Part shown: piece by piece, positions 50,779 through 60,578 of the stretch
Numbering within the stretch: position 1 is the stretch's first letter
Layout of the letters: every line of letters starts with the position of its first letter
Assembly: GCF_047238265.1 (NCBI RefSeq)
Contig: NZ_JBDFMM010000001.1
Coordinates: 1,240,001-1,304,000, forward strand
Source: Paenibacillus_F sp047238265
GTDB lineage: Bacteria > Bacillota > Bacilli > Paenibacillales > NBRC-103111
DNA: 64,000 nucleotides
Direction: 5' to 3'
Position numbers and translations under genes: made by a program
The notes under the pieces: generated by a model
What the model saw: the letters and a program-made list of their open reading frames with translations, nothing else
The model's database searches: none
Told to the model about the DNA's origin: nothing

Positions 50779-53049
50779 ATGAGCGGAATGAACGATAGGA
50801 ACGAAAATGGATTGAAGCCTGGCGAAAAGACGGGATTTTTCATAAAGTGGGGCTGCGCCATGTACCGGTACCGCAAACGGGTGTTGACGATATGGGTCGT
50901 TTTGTTTGCGGGAGCCGCGATTTTGGCGGGGCAAGTGCCGGCGCTTTTGAAGGACGACGGATTTACGCCGAAAGGCAGTGAATCCGATACCGGGTTTCAC
51001 CTGATGCGGGAGAAGCTGGGGGTTCCGCCTTCGTCCCTGCAGCTCGTGTATGACGGTGACGGCAAAGATTTGACGACGGACAAAGCGAAAGCGTCTATTG
51101 CCGAATCGCTGGAGCCTTTAAAGTCTCTGCCCTATGTGGATTCATGGGCGTTTGTCGAAAGCCCTAGAAAAGAATCGGCCCGGTCGGCCGAGATCCAGGC
51201 GGTGAACGTAGCGCTTAAGCTTGAAGTGGAGAAGGTGCTGGAAAAATACGGCGAAATTCAGGCTCGTTTGATTCCGCCTGCGGGGACGAAAGTGTATATG
51301 GGCGGGGCGCCGGCGCTGCTTGCCGATATGCAGAAAGCAAGCAAGAACGATATCGCCAAAGCGGAGATGATCGGGCTGCCGATCGCGCTGATTGTGCTCC
51401 TGATCATTTTCGGCACGCTGCCCGCGGCTTTACTGCCGCTGATCGTCGGACTAGCCAGCCTGACCGCGACGCTTGGGATCACGTACTTTATCGCCCGCCA
51501 TGCCGCCTTGTCCAATTTTCTGCCGAACATGGTAACCATGCTCGGGTTAGCGGTCGGAATTGACTATGCCTTGTTCATGGTCAGCCGGTTCCGGGAAGAG
51601 CTGAAGGCCGGCAGGGAGGTTCCGGATGCCGTTGCGGTGACCTGCGGGATGGCGGGGCGGAGCATCTTCTTCTCCGGAATCGCCGTACTCATCGGGCTGT
51701 GCGGCATGCTGTTCGTGGATCTGTCTTTCTTCCGCTCGCTCTGTCTCGGAGGGATGCTCGTCGTAACGATCTCCGTTCTGGCCGCCAACACTCTTCTGCC
51801 GGCGCTGCTGGGAATGCTGGGCGGACACGTGAATTCCTTACGCGTCCTGCCGAAAGCCTGGCCGGAGCGAGGAACGACACGGCGCTTCTGGGAGAGGACG
51901 GCTTACTTCGTCATGCGCCACCCGGTCGTTCTGGCCCTCGTGCTGACGGGAGCGCTGGCGGCCATGATGCTGCCCATACGCGGCATACAGCTCAGCACGC
52001 CGAGCGGAGATGTCCTGCCGCCGCAGTACGGCGCACGGCAAGCCGGCGACCTGGCCGCCCTCGCTTTCGACCCGCGGGAGCTAAGCCCGCTGCAGGTCCT
52101 GGTCACGGCTCCCGGGGGCAAGTGGGATGCGGCCGCCGCCTGCCGCCTGCGGGAATACACCGCCTCGCTGAAGGCGGCTCCCGGAGTCAGGGCCGTGCGC
52201 AGCGTGCTGGACGGCTTCCCGGGCCTCAGCGACGGGCAGGCGGCCGCGCTGCTGAGCGAGCCTTCCCTTTCTTCTCCGGGTACGGGGAAGAAAGGGGACG
52301 CACGCGACAGCACGCTGATCCGCGTCGTCCCGGAAAGCGATCCCGACGACCGGGCGACCGACGCTCTGGTGCGGAGTCTCCGCGGGCTCGACCGGCGGCA
52401 GCTGGACGTCCATATGACGGGCGGTCCGGCGTACCGTCTGGATATGCTGGACCGGATTCAAGACAAGCTGCCGGTGGTAATTATGTTTGTCTTGGGAGTG
52501 ACGTTTATCGTCCTGCTGCTGGCGTTCCGCTCGCTGCTTCTCCCGCTTAAAGCGGTCCTGATGAACGTATTAAGCTTGGGGGCGAGTATCGGTGCGGTCG
52601 TGCTTGTTTTCCAGCACGGTTTTCTGGCCGATCTGATGAGGGTGACCTCGACCGGTTATGTGAGCGCCACGGTGCCGATCGTTATTTTCTGCGTCGTCTT
52701 CGGCATTTCGATGGACTATGAGGTGTTTCTCATTTCGCGGATAGCGGAAGAATACGACCGCACGGGGGACAACGAGCGCAGTACGGCCGAGGGGCTGATG
52801 AAAACCGGCTCGCTCATCACGAGCGCGGCTTTTATCCTTATCGTCGTGGTCGGCACGTTTATTTTTACCGATATCGAGATAATGAAGGCGCTGGGCCTCG
52901 GCCTTGCGCTTGCCGTCCTCATCGATGCGACCGTCGTCCGCGTACTGCTCGTACCGGCCTTGATGAAGCTGTTCGGCAGGCTGAACTGGTGGGCGCCGGA
53001 CTGGCTGCGTCCCCACGGGCCGAGGAAGGAAGACGGCCCTGTACTGTAA
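50779..53049 (+). CDS. MMPL/RND-family transporter
   Basis: 756 residues from ATG 50779 (GGGAGG upstream). One N-terminal transmembrane helix and a soluble domain are followed by five helices, a second soluble domain and another helix block, the duplicated RND plan. Motifs GLAVGIDYALFMVSRFREEL and FGISMDYEVFLISRIAEEYD contain the proton-relay Asp of MMPL proteins, each followed by a helix block. Probably exports lipids or drugs; substrate unknown. Confidence 0.88.
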   Translation: MSGMNDRNENGLKPGEKTGFFIKWGCAMYRYRKRVLTIWVVLFAGAAILAGQVPALLKDDGFTPKGSESDTGFHLMREKLGVPPSSLQLVYDGDGKDLTTDKAKASIAESLEPLKSLPYVDSWAFVESPRKESARSAEIQAVNVALKLEVEKVLEKYGEIQARLIPPAGTKVYMGGAPALLADMQKASKNDIAKAEMIGLPIALIVLLIIFGTLPAALLPLIVGLASLTATLGITYFIARHAALSNFLPNMVTMLGLAVGIDYALFMVSRFREELKAGREVPDAVAVTCGMAGRSIFFSGIAVLIGLCGMLFVDLSFFRSLCLGGMLVVTISVLAANTLLPALLGMLGGHVNSLRVLPKAWPERGTTRRFWERTAYFVMRHPVVLALVLTGALAAMMLPIRGIQLSTPSGDVLPPQYGARQAGDLAALAFDPRELSPLQVLVTAPGGKWDAAAACRLREYTASLKAAPGVRAVRSVLDGFPGLSDGQAAALLSEPSLSSPGTGKKGDARDSTLIRVVPESDPDDRATDALVRSLRGLDRRQLDVHMTGGPAYRLDMLDRIQDKLPVVIMFVLGVTFIVLLLAFRSLLLPLKAVLMNVLSLGASIGAVVLVFQHGFLADLMRVTSTGYVSATVPIVIFCVVFGISMDYEVFLISRIAEEYDRTGDNERSTAEGLMKTGSLITSAAFILIVVVGTFIFTDIEIMKALGLGLALAVLIDATVVRVLLVPALMKLFGRLNWWAPDWLRPHGPRKEDGPVL

Positions 53050-53172
53050 CGGAGTTTATTTCATTTTTCACCGGCATCGGGTACAATAGAGGGCATACGT
53101 TTGCGTAAAGCGGCGTATATTCCAGGGGGATTCGGAAATCACCCCAATTTTGGTACCGGATGTGAAGAAGAA

Positions 53173-54303
53173 ATGAATGAACGAACAGCTGTCCAGGCTT
53201 TAACGAAACTTTCGCCCTCCTACGACCCGTGGGATCCGATACGTTCGCTCCAGCAGTATGGCCGTCACACGTTAACCAGTGTGGAATTCACGCTCTCGAA
53301 TCTGTGCAACATGCGCTGCGAGCATTGTGCGGTGGGCGATACGCTTGTCATGAAAGAAGGGCCGAAGCTTGCCCTGAATCATGCGCTCCGCAGGCTGGAA
53401 GAAACCCGGCACCTGGAAACGATCAGCATTACGGGCGGAGAGCCCATGTTCTCCGAGAAAACCGTAAAGGAATATATTGTCCCTCTGCTGCGATACGCAC
53501 GCGAGAGAGGAGTCCGCTCGCAGATCAACTCCAATCTCACGATGGAGCTGGAAAGGTATGAGTGGATCGCTCCTTATTTGGATGTGATGCACATTTCATT
53601 TAATTACACGTGCGCGGAAGATTTTCACGAGGTAGGTTTTGTCCGTTCGGGACGGCCTGTCGGAATGAAAGCCGCTTCCAAAATGTACGACCGCATGTTG
53701 GATAATTCCGTAGCACTCAGCAAGGGCGGGATGTTTATTTCGGCGGAATCCATGCTAAACACCCGTACAAGCGAAAAAATTGTTCCTATACATAAAATCA
53801 TTGAAGAAATCGGATGCCAAAGGCATGAGGTTCATCCCATGTATCCGAGTTCTTTTGCATCCAATCTGCCGATTCTCACCCTTGATCAGCTGAGAGACAC
53901 GATTCACCGCCTGCTGGACGGGCGCAATCCGGAGATGTGGATGCTGCTCGGAACGCTTCCTTTCTACGCCTGCAACGGCGCGGAGGAAGACCGGAAACTG
54001 CTGAGCAGGCTGCGCGGCGAACCGAATCTGACGGTCCGCAACGATCCCGACGGGCGCAACCGTCTCAACGTCAACATGTTTACGGGCGACGTTTACGTAA
54101 CCGATTTTGCCGACGTCCCGGCTTTGGGCAATCTGCGCGAGGATAAGCTGGAGACCGTATTCGAGCGGTGGCTGAACCATCCGCTGAGCCGCACGGTCGA
54201 TTGCCATTGTCCGGCCGTTTCCTGCTGCGGTCCCAACCTGCTGGTGGCGAATTCTTATTACTCCGGCGAGGATTTCACACGGCGTCAGGCCATTCTGACG
54301 TAA
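53173..54303 (+). CDS. yfkAB: radical SAM / CxCxxxxC motif protein YfkAB
   Basis: 376 residues from ATG 53173 (GAAGAAG upstream, weak; a longer in-frame start at 53101 is possible). CNMRCEHC (CxxxCxxC) binds the radical-SAM cluster; ISITGGEPMFSEKT is the SAM motif. The C-terminal CHCPAVSC gives the CxCxxxxC signature of YfkAB, which likely binds a second cluster. The reaction is unknown. Confidence 0.88.
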   Translation: MNERTAVQALTKLSPSYDPWDPIRSLQQYGRHTLTSVEFTLSNLCNMRCEHCAVGDTLVMKEGPKLALNHALRRLEETRHLETISITGGEPMFSEKTVKEYIVPLLRYARERGVRSQINSNLTMELERYEWIAPYLDVMHISFNYTCAEDFHEVGFVRSGRPVGMKAASKMYDRMLDNSVALSKGGMFISAESMLNTRTSEKIVPIHKIIEEIGCQRHEVHPMYPSSFASNLPILTLDQLRDTIHRLLDGRNPEMWMLLGTLPFYACNGAEEDRKLLSRLRGEPNLTVRNDPDGRNRLNVNMFTGDVYVTDFADVPALGNLREDKLETVFERWLNHPLSRTVDCHCPAVSCCGPNLLVANSYYSGEDFTRRQAILT

Positions 54304-54330
54304 TTTAGCAGCAAAGGAGACTGAGAACCA

Positions 54331-55680
54331 TTGGGGAGTTTTGAATGGGATAAAATTTTTCTGAACATGGCACTGGTCTTATTACTGGTACTGCTCAACG
54401 GGTTCTTCGTCGCCGCCGAGTTCGCGCTCGTGAAAGTGCGTCAATCGAAACTTCAGCAGCTCGTGAATGAAGGGAACAAGAAAGCGAAATTCGCTTTTAC
54501 CGTCACCAAGAAACTGGACGCTTACTTGTCCGCTACCCAGCTCGGGATTACGCTTGCGTCCCTCGGACTCGGCTGGGTCGGGGAGAGCGCGATCGCGGAA
54601 CTCATTATCGAACCGCTTTTCCATGCGCTTAACTGGCATTCGACGTTCCTTTCCGGAACGATCTCGCTGGTCTTGTCCTTCTCCATTGTGACGTTTCTTC
54701 ACATCGTGCTGGGGGAACTTGCGCCCAAATCACTGGCGATCCAGAAACCCGATGCGGTTTCTTTGTGGACTTCGGCCCCGCTGATGTATTTCTATAAAAT
54801 TTTTCTTCCCGCAATCTGGGTTCTCAACGGAGCGGCACGCCTGCTTCTTAAAATGTTCGGCGTTCAGCCGGCCAATGAGCACGATGCCGCGCATACGGAG
54901 GAAGAAATCCGCATATTGATGAATCAGAGCGCCAGAAGCGGACACATCGACCGCGACGAAATGCTCCTGTTCGATAATATTTTCGAATTCTCCGACCGTA
55001 TTGCCCGCGAGGTGATGCTGCCCCGCACGGACATGGACTGCTTGTTTATCGACCAGCCTTACGACGAAATTTTGCAGCACATTTACGAGACGAAGCATAC
55101 GCGCTACCCTGTGGCTCTGGGGGACAAGGACCAGATTATCGGCTTTGTCCACATTACCGATCTGCTGACGGCGGACGCCACGGCGGGGGTCGAGCTGCAG
55201 CAGTTCGTGCGGCCGATTCTCAGCGTGCCGGAATCCATGGAGATCAGCCAGGTGCTTAAGCTTATGCAAAAGAAGCATTCCCAGCTTGCCATCGTCGTGG
55301 ACGAGTATGGCGGTACGGCGGGGATGCTGGCGCTCGAAGACATCATGGAAGAAATCGTCGGCGAGCTTCATGACGAATTCGACGAGGATGAGAGACCGAG
55401 CATCGAAGTCAAAGGCAACATGACGTCCGTCGAAGGACGTACCCTGATCGAAGATTTGAACGTGCTGCTTCATCTCGAAATCGAGGATGAGGAAGTCGAT
55501 ACGATCGGCGGCTGGGTGTTCAAGACGCTTGAAGGGTCCCCGATCAAGGGAAGGAAAGTCGTCTTCGGCGGACATACGTTTGAAGTCGCGGAGGTGGACC
55601 GGCTTCGGATCACCCGCGTCAACATCACGAAGAACGAAAGCGAAACGCCTAAAGATCCTGCAGCCGGACTGGAGGAATAA
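54331..55680 (+). CDS. CNNM/CorC (hemolysin-family) membrane protein with CBS domains
   Basis: 449 residues from TTG 54331 with AAAGGAG upstream. A DUF21 domain with four membrane segments (LVLLLVLLNGFFVAAEFALV...) is followed by two CBS domains (VMLPRTDMDCLF, IVDEYGGTAGMLALEDIMEE) and a CorC_HlyC domain (IEDEEVDTIGGWVFKTLEG). Such proteins probably export magnesium or other divalent ions. Confidence 0.9.
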   Translation: MGSFEWDKIFLNMALVLLLVLLNGFFVAAEFALVKVRQSKLQQLVNEGNKKAKFAFTVTKKLDAYLSATQLGITLASLGLGWVGESAIAELIIEPLFHALNWHSTFLSGTISLVLSFSIVTFLHIVLGELAPKSLAIQKPDAVSLWTSAPLMYFYKIFLPAIWVLNGAARLLLKMFGVQPANEHDAAHTEEEIRILMNQSARSGHIDRDEMLLFDNIFEFSDRIAREVMLPRTDMDCLFIDQPYDEILQHIYETKHTRYPVALGDKDQIIGFVHITDLLTADATAGVELQQFVRPILSVPESMEISQVLKLMQKKHSQLAIVVDEYGGTAGMLALEDIMEEIVGELHDEFDEDERPSIEVKGNMTSVEGRTLIEDLNVLLHLEIEDEEVDTIGGWVFKTLEGSPIKGRKVVFGGHTFEVAEVDRLRITRVNITKNESETPKDPAAGLEE

Positions 55681-55697
55681 AGGGGGAATTCTTTCAC

Positions 55698-56744
55698 GTG
55701 TCGTGGAAAACCCTGCTTATACTGGCTTTCGGGCTTCTGCTGCTGTACGGTTTGTTCACAGTGGGAATGCCGTTTCTGCTGGCGATCGTGACCGCGATGC
55801 TGCTGGAGCCTGTGGTGACTATGGGAATGCGGCTGCTTAAACTGCGCAGGTTGGCGGCCGTTTCTCTTGTCAGCACGCTGTTTACGCTGCTTACCCTGGG
55901 ACTATTCTCCATGATCGGCGTCAAAGTCGTGACGGAATTCATGAACTTTTGGGGCAAAATCCCCGTTTATCTGGAGGAAACCGGCATTTATGTGGAGGAT
56001 GCGGCGGCAAGGGCGAGATTCATGTATGAATCCCTTTTCCCCGGCGATAACTCTCAAATGCAAGTCTGGCTGCAAAACGGACTGGCTTCCGCCGCCCAGG
56101 CGTTGGAGCGTTTTATCCTGCTTTTGTCCGATTCGTTTCTGGGAGCGGCCGCGGCTATCCCAAACCTTCTTATTTTGTTCATCGTCTACTTATTCTCCCT
56201 CTATTTATTCTCCTACTCGCTGCCCGCATTGAAGCAATCCTTCCTGAATATGTTCGATGACCGTTCCCGTGAAAAAGTCGAAAGCTTGATCCTGTCCCTT
56301 CGTCAGGCGTTATTCGGATTTATGTACGCCCAAGTTATGATGTCGATGCTTACCTATGTGCTGACCCTGATCGGCCTTTTGTTTATCCGCACCGACTATC
56401 CGCTTGCGATTGCCCTGCTCGTCATGTTTATGGAATTCGTGCCGGTAATCGGAACGGGACTTGTTTTTCTTCCGTGGGCGGTTTACAGGATGCTGCTGGG
56501 CGACCCGGGCATGGCTATGCAGATCATGCTGTTGTTTATCGTAATTACGCTGGCCCGCCGGGTTATCGAACCGAAAATTTTAAGCAATTCAGTCGGAATC
56601 AGCGCGCTTGCGGCCATGATTTCCTTATACATCGGATTCGAGCTGATGGGCGTGGCCGGCATGTTTTTGGGGCCGCTGCTTGTCATTCTTTTTCAAACAA
56701 TGCGGCAGGTCGGACTTCTGCAGTTCAAGATTAACCTGGATTAG
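55698..56744 (+). CDS. ytvI: AI-2E family / sporulation membrane protein YtvI
   Basis: 348 residues from GTG 55698 (AAAGGGGG upstream). Eight predicted membrane helices: a pair at the N-terminus, then after residue 150 a compact block (LILFIVYLFSLYLFSYSLPA ... LAAMISLYIGFELMGVAGMF), the PF01594 pattern. YtvI is an uncharacterised sporulation-associated member. Follows the CNNM gene by 17 bases and may be co-transcribed. Confidence 0.8.
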   Translation: MSWKTLLILAFGLLLLYGLFTVGMPFLLAIVTAMLLEPVVTMGMRLLKLRRLAAVSLVSTLFTLLTLGLFSMIGVKVVTEFMNFWGKIPVYLEETGIYVEDAAARARFMYESLFPGDNSQMQVWLQNGLASAAQALERFILLLSDSFLGAAAAIPNLLILFIVYLFSLYLFSYSLPALKQSFLNMFDDRSREKVESLILSLRQALFGFMYAQVMMSMLTYVLTLIGLLFIRTDYPLAIALLVMFMEFVPVIGTGLVFLPWAVYRMLLGDPGMAMQIMLLFIVITLARRVIEPKILSNSVGISALAAMISLYIGFELMGVAGMFLGPLLVILFQTMRQVGLLQFKINLD

Positions 56745-56763
56745 AAGGTTTGTTCCATGTAAA

Positions 56764-56812
56764 AAGAGCCTGTCGCCCGGAGAGCTTATGTTCCGGGATG
56801 ACAGGCTTTTTA
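56764..56812 (+). terminator. Rho-independent terminator
   Basis: AGCCTGTC (56767-56774) pairs with GACAGGCT (56800-56807), with an inner CCCGG/CCGGG stem, followed by TTTTT. Confidence 0.88.
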
Positions 56813-57004
56813 TAAGATGCGGGACCGCTTTGAAATCAAGCAGCCGCCAAATAATCCGCACAACGAACCGTCTAACTTGTCTAAGGTATTTTTGGTGAAG
56901 CTTTGATGAAAGGACGGAGGAGCCACGGATCAAACACGAATCGACCGCATACGGATCGTGAATCCGCCAGAATGCGCCGTCAACGACAAATCGATCCAAA
57001 CAAA

Positions 57005-57111
57005 CCACGAATCGATCCCCACAAACTACGAATCAAACACAAACCACGAACAAACACAAACCACGAATCAAACCCCCACAAACCACGAATCAAACCCCCA
57101 CAAACCACGAC
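57005..57111. repeat. tandem repeat array, units of 17-22 bases
   Basis: Five full units and a partial sixth, each beginning CCACGAA (or CTACGAA) and ending CACAAA. Two adjacent units (57061-57082 and 57083-57104) are identical 22-mers, the others vary from 17 to 21 bases. The array lies between the ytvI terminator and the end of the GH84 gene, in about 385 bases without any supported gene. Units are too short and contiguous for CRISPR. Confidence 0.75.
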
Positions 57112-57197
57112 AGGACAAGACAGAACACAAACTCCCCTTAAAACTACTGAGTCTCGTTAAACCTGCAAGGGAGTCCACGCCCGCATTTCGCCCTTGA

Positions 57198-59783
57198 TCA
57201 GTTCGCCGCCTGGTCACGGTCCGCCGTGACCGAGAACTCGCGGACCATGACCCACTCGGTCTGTGGCGCCCTGCTTTTCAGCCGGATAAAGTGAGCGCGT
57301 AAGGGGGCTGCGGGAATGTATTCAATCTCCCGCTGCTCAGAGAACTCCGCCAGTTTCGTCCAGCTGAGGCCATTCAGCGAAGCTTCCAGAGAAGCGCTGC
57401 GGATGAGGTCGCCTGCCTGCGGAGCGGCGGGGTCCGGGTGGCCCAGACTGATGCGGATCTGTCGTACCTCCGCCGTCTGCCCCAGATTCACGCCCACGTA
57501 ATCTCCGGATTGCGGAGCTCTGCCGCTCCAGAAATACGTGTCCGCTCTGCCGTCGGTCATGTTCGCGGGCACGTTGCCCTCCCAGGCGGGAAGTGTGCTG
57601 ATCGGATCGGTGAACCCGCGGTTCTCACGCCACCGGACATACATCTCGTAGGCCGCCGAGACCCGCTGCAGGAACGGCTCCATGACTCCGTCGGCCGAAA
57701 CTTTTTTGTTGGGGACCGGGTAGATTCCCTTGTCGACCGAGATGGTTACGCTCCCGTCTCGGATGTCCGCTTTCGCGCCTACTATCGTCATGTTTTTCAG
57801 CCATTCTCTGTCTTGGCCCGAGTGAAGGCTGAGTACATAGCCGTCGGCGGGGATGACCGAGTTGTTGCCGCCTTCCCGGACGATGCGTCCGTTCACGACC
57901 GTCACCTCGTAACCCCACTCGTTCGTCCCGGTTGTTGCCCCAAATTCCGCTGTATACCGGATAAGCTCGGATTCACCCCGCTCGCGATTCTCGCCGTCGA
58001 TACGGCGCGAGCCTGTTCTCGGCTCCGCGACCTCGATGTCGACGGTATCCTGCGTGAGGACGGCGGCGTAGGCGGAGTACCGGGCGTCGGCTTCTTCATC
58101 GCTGCCCCGCATCATCGCCAGCAGCAGGGAGACGGCGGATTCTCCGGCTTTTCCGTAAAAGCCGGTCTTTTTCAGCCAGTCCGACGTTTCCCTTACGAAA
58201 TCGGGATTGGGCAATTGACTCAAACGTACCGCTGCCCTGCGCATAGAGCCGAAATATGCGGCCAAACGTGCGGCGGCTTTCTCCGGTACGCCTTTCTCGA
58301 AATTTTCCCAGAAATCCGCAAGAAGAGCTGTGAGCTTCGGAGATTCGCCGGTATGAACGGCGGAGGACAGATGATTTTCCGCAAAAATCCGCAGTTCCTT
58401 ATAAAGAGGTCCTCCGAATTCCTTAAGCGATCTTTCCCAGGATTCCCAGGGCTGATAAGCTTCGGGCTTCCAGGCATATTCGGCTGAAGTAAACAAAGCA
58501 AGCAAAGAGGCCTGCAGATGCTCCATCGGATTGGATAAATAACCGAACTGGCCGTGCTTGTGCAAATCGGCGGCCCGGCCCTCCAGAGGTCCGAGAAAAA
58601 GCTTTTCACGGACATAATCCGTCACCGGATAGTTATCCCACAAGAGCATGTCATGGTTGAACACCGCGCGGATCCGTTCGGATTCTTCGGAAGTGACAAC
58701 GGCCGGAGCGATCCCGATTCCCGTCCAGCAGACGAGTATGCCGGGGTCTACCAATTCGGCGAAGCGTTTCCGGTAAGGGCTGCTGCCGTCCTGGTAATAT
58801 TCCGTCGGCGCGGTAATGAGCCTCGAAGCTCCGGGATGCGCCCCCACGAACTCGCGGTTGAAGCGGTTCAGCAGATAAGCCTGCGCAGCGGCAGCGGGGC
58901 TTTCGTCCCCGCCGAACTTCCGCACATCGTCCGCACAGTTGGGATTCTGGAAAATATCGTCCATCAGCAGAGAAAAATGGCGGACTCCGAGCGTCCACAT
59001 CTGGCTGGCTTTGGCAGTCAGCTTTTGAAATTCCTCGTTCGATGAGAAACAGATGTCGAGCCCGGGCGAGAGCGCGTAAACGAAGCGGACGCCGGCTTTT
59101 TCGGCAGCGTCCACATACCTGCGGATATGGCGCAGCTCTTCTTCGGGGTACGGCTCCCGCCAGCGGTCGCGAAGGTACGGATCATCTTTCGGAGCGTACA
59201 GGTACGTGTTCATTTTATGATCGCCAAGGAAGGCGATAAGATTTACCCGGTCGTCGGGGGACCACGGGCCGCCGTAGAAGCCTTCCACAACGCCCCTGAC
59301 GGGGTACGCGGGGAAGTCCCGGATCGTGACGGCCGGCACCGCGGCCATCATCGGGCCTTTACGGATGAGCTGCTTGAGCGTACGGACGGCATAAAGCGTG
59401 CCCGTATGATCCGCGCCCGCCAGCACGATCATGCTGCCGCCGCGTTTGCCGCGGCGTGCCGCAAGGGTGTAGCCCTCCTCGGGAATTCCGAGTGGATCGC
59501 CGCTGCGACGGCTGCGGAATTCCCGTTGCACGGCGGGATCGGCCGGCAGCTTGCCGATATAGACGGCCAAAGGCATTTTGGCGGCGGAATGCCAGTCTTT
59601 GCAGGGAACGACGCGCTTGACGCCGGAGCGGGTAAGAAGACTCCGCAGTTCCAGCAGAGCTTCGGGGGACGTATCCGCGCCCGCCAGGATTCCGGCGGCG
59701 GAATACAACGGAACCGTATACCCGCTGTATTCCATCTGCTGAGGGGGCGGGGACGGAAGGGGAGTTTTCGGATGATGTGTCAT
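57198..59783 (-). CDS. GH84 beta-N-acetylglucosaminidase (NagJ-like)
   Basis: 861 residues from ATG 59783 (AAAGGAGTG upstream). The N-terminal GH20b/84-like domain is followed by the catalytic barrel: YPVRGVVEGFYGGPWSPDDR, HKMNTYLYAPKDDPYLRDRW, and the paired catalytic Asp in FSLLMDDIF. The C-terminal 130 residues form a discoidin/CBM32-like domain (VNLGQTAEVRQIRISLG). It removes terminal N-acetylglucosamine, for example from hyaluronan-, chitin- or O-GlcNAc-type glycans. No signal peptide is visible, unlike many homologues, so it may be intracellular. Confidence 0.88.
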   Translation of the reverse strand: MTHHPKTPLPSPPPQQMEYSGYTVPLYSAAGILAGADTSPEALLELRSLLTRSGVKRVVPCKDWHSAAKMPLAVYIGKLPADPAVQREFRSRRSGDPLGIPEEGYTLAARRGKRGGSMIVLAGADHTGTLYAVRTLKQLIRKGPMMAAVPAVTIRDFPAYPVRGVVEGFYGGPWSPDDRVNLIAFLGDHKMNTYLYAPKDDPYLRDRWREPYPEEELRHIRRYVDAAEKAGVRFVYALSPGLDICFSSNEEFQKLTAKASQMWTLGVRHFSLLMDDIFQNPNCADDVRKFGGDESPAAAAQAYLLNRFNREFVGAHPGASRLITAPTEYYQDGSSPYRKRFAELVDPGILVCWTGIGIAPAVVTSEESERIRAVFNHDMLLWDNYPVTDYVREKLFLGPLEGRAADLHKHGQFGYLSNPMEHLQASLLALFTSAEYAWKPEAYQPWESWERSLKEFGGPLYKELRIFAENHLSSAVHTGESPKLTALLADFWENFEKGVPEKAAARLAAYFGSMRRAAVRLSQLPNPDFVRETSDWLKKTGFYGKAGESAVSLLLAMMRGSDEEADARYSAYAAVLTQDTVDIEVAEPRTGSRRIDGENRERGESELIRYTAEFGATTGTNEWGYEVTVVNGRIVREGGNNSVIPADGYVLSLHSGQDREWLKNMTIVGAKADIRDGSVTISVDKGIYPVPNKKVSADGVMEPFLQRVSAAYEMYVRWRENRGFTDPISTLPAWEGNVPANMTDGRADTYFWSGRAPQSGDYVGVNLGQTAEVRQIRISLGHPDPAAPQAGDLIRSASLEASLNGLSWTKLAEFSEQREIEYIPAAPLRAHFIRLKSRAPQTEWVMVREFSVTADRDQAAN

Positions 59784-59904
59784 GCCATCTCACTCCTTTT
59801 TTGAAAGGGAAAAAGCTTTCCCCGGATCGTCTCTCTTTCTATCATAAGATATTCATAGAGACGGTAGAGATGACAACCTTGCGGATTATTCCGCTTTTAT
59901 TTCA

Positions 59905-59930
59905 TGAATCTGGGCGCCCGCCCATACCCC
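59905..59930 (+). promoter_or_regulatory. possible sigma-E promoter for cotJABC
   Basis: GAATCT near 59906 and CATACCCC (59923-59930) are spaced roughly as in mother-cell sigma-E promoters, and cotJ is sigma-E dependent in Bacillus subtilis. Match is imperfect. Confidence 0.3.
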
Positions 59931-59994
59931 GACTGGGCGAATGCCATATGGTATTGCAGAGCGACACCATTACCGGTTACAAGGAGGAAGCGCA

Positions 59995-60198
59995 TTGTAT
60001 CCTGAAGTCCGCATGTACCACCCCTTCGTGGGGCCGTTTGATCCCTGTCCGCCGAAACTTGTCAAAACGTACGTAACACCGCCGAACCTGTTTATCCAGT
60101 TCCAGCCTATGTGCCTGCCGCAGTTCAGTCCTTATGAAGCTTTGAAGCTCGGTACCCTTTGGCCGGAGCTTTACAGCAACTACGAACCCAAGTGCTAA
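59995..60198 (+). CDS. cotJA: spore coat associated protein CotJA
   Basis: 67 residues from TTG 59995, with AAGGAGG 7 bases upstream. Pro- and aromatic-rich; the region PPNLFIQFQPMCLPQFSPYE and LKLGTLWPELYSNYEPK is typical of CotJA. It is needed for incorporation of CotJC in the coat. First gene of cotJABC. Confidence 0.88.
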   Translation: MYPEVRMYHPFVGPFDPCPPKLVKTYVTPPNLFIQFQPMCLPQFSPYEALKLGTLWPELYSNYEPKC

Positions 60199-60234
60199 GC
60201 CGGCCGGAAAGCGAAAAAGAGGGGAGCGAACACT

Positions 60235-60501
60235 ATGCAAAAACAGCTGGATGACAATTATTACCGGCTTCTGCACGATCTGCAAGCGGCCGATTTCGTA
60301 CTGGTCGAACTGACCTTGTACTTGGATACCCATCCCGAAGATAGGAACGCTTTGCAGCAGTTCAATGAATTTTCCCAAAAACGGAAACAAATCGCGCTGG
60401 AATACGAGCGTCTGTATGGACCGCTTCTTCAGTACGGGCAAAATGCCCTGCCGCAGCAAACCTGGGAATGGGCCGAAGCTCCCTGGCCGTGGCAGGTGTA
60501 A
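60235..60501 (+). CDS. cotJB: spore coat protein CotJB
   Basis: 88 residues: YYRLLHDLQAADFVLVELTL, YLDTHPEDRNALQQFNEFSQ and a Trp/Pro end (TWEWAEAPWPWQV) match CotJB. GGGGAGCG precedes the ATG. Second gene of cotJABC. Confidence 0.92.
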   Translation: MQKQLDDNYYRLLHDLQAADFVLVELTLYLDTHPEDRNALQQFNEFSQKRKQIALEYERLYGPLLQYGQNALPQQTWEWAEAPWPWQV

Positions 60502-60578
60502 CGTGTGCGGAGGGAACTGCAGGTATGGCCTGGCCGGAAGATTTAGCACGGATGTGCTCAAGGAGATGAGGGATTCCA

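Noticed and set aside
57005..57111. CRISPR array
   Set aside because: Units are contiguous, 17-22 bases, without unique spacers, and no cas genes are nearby.
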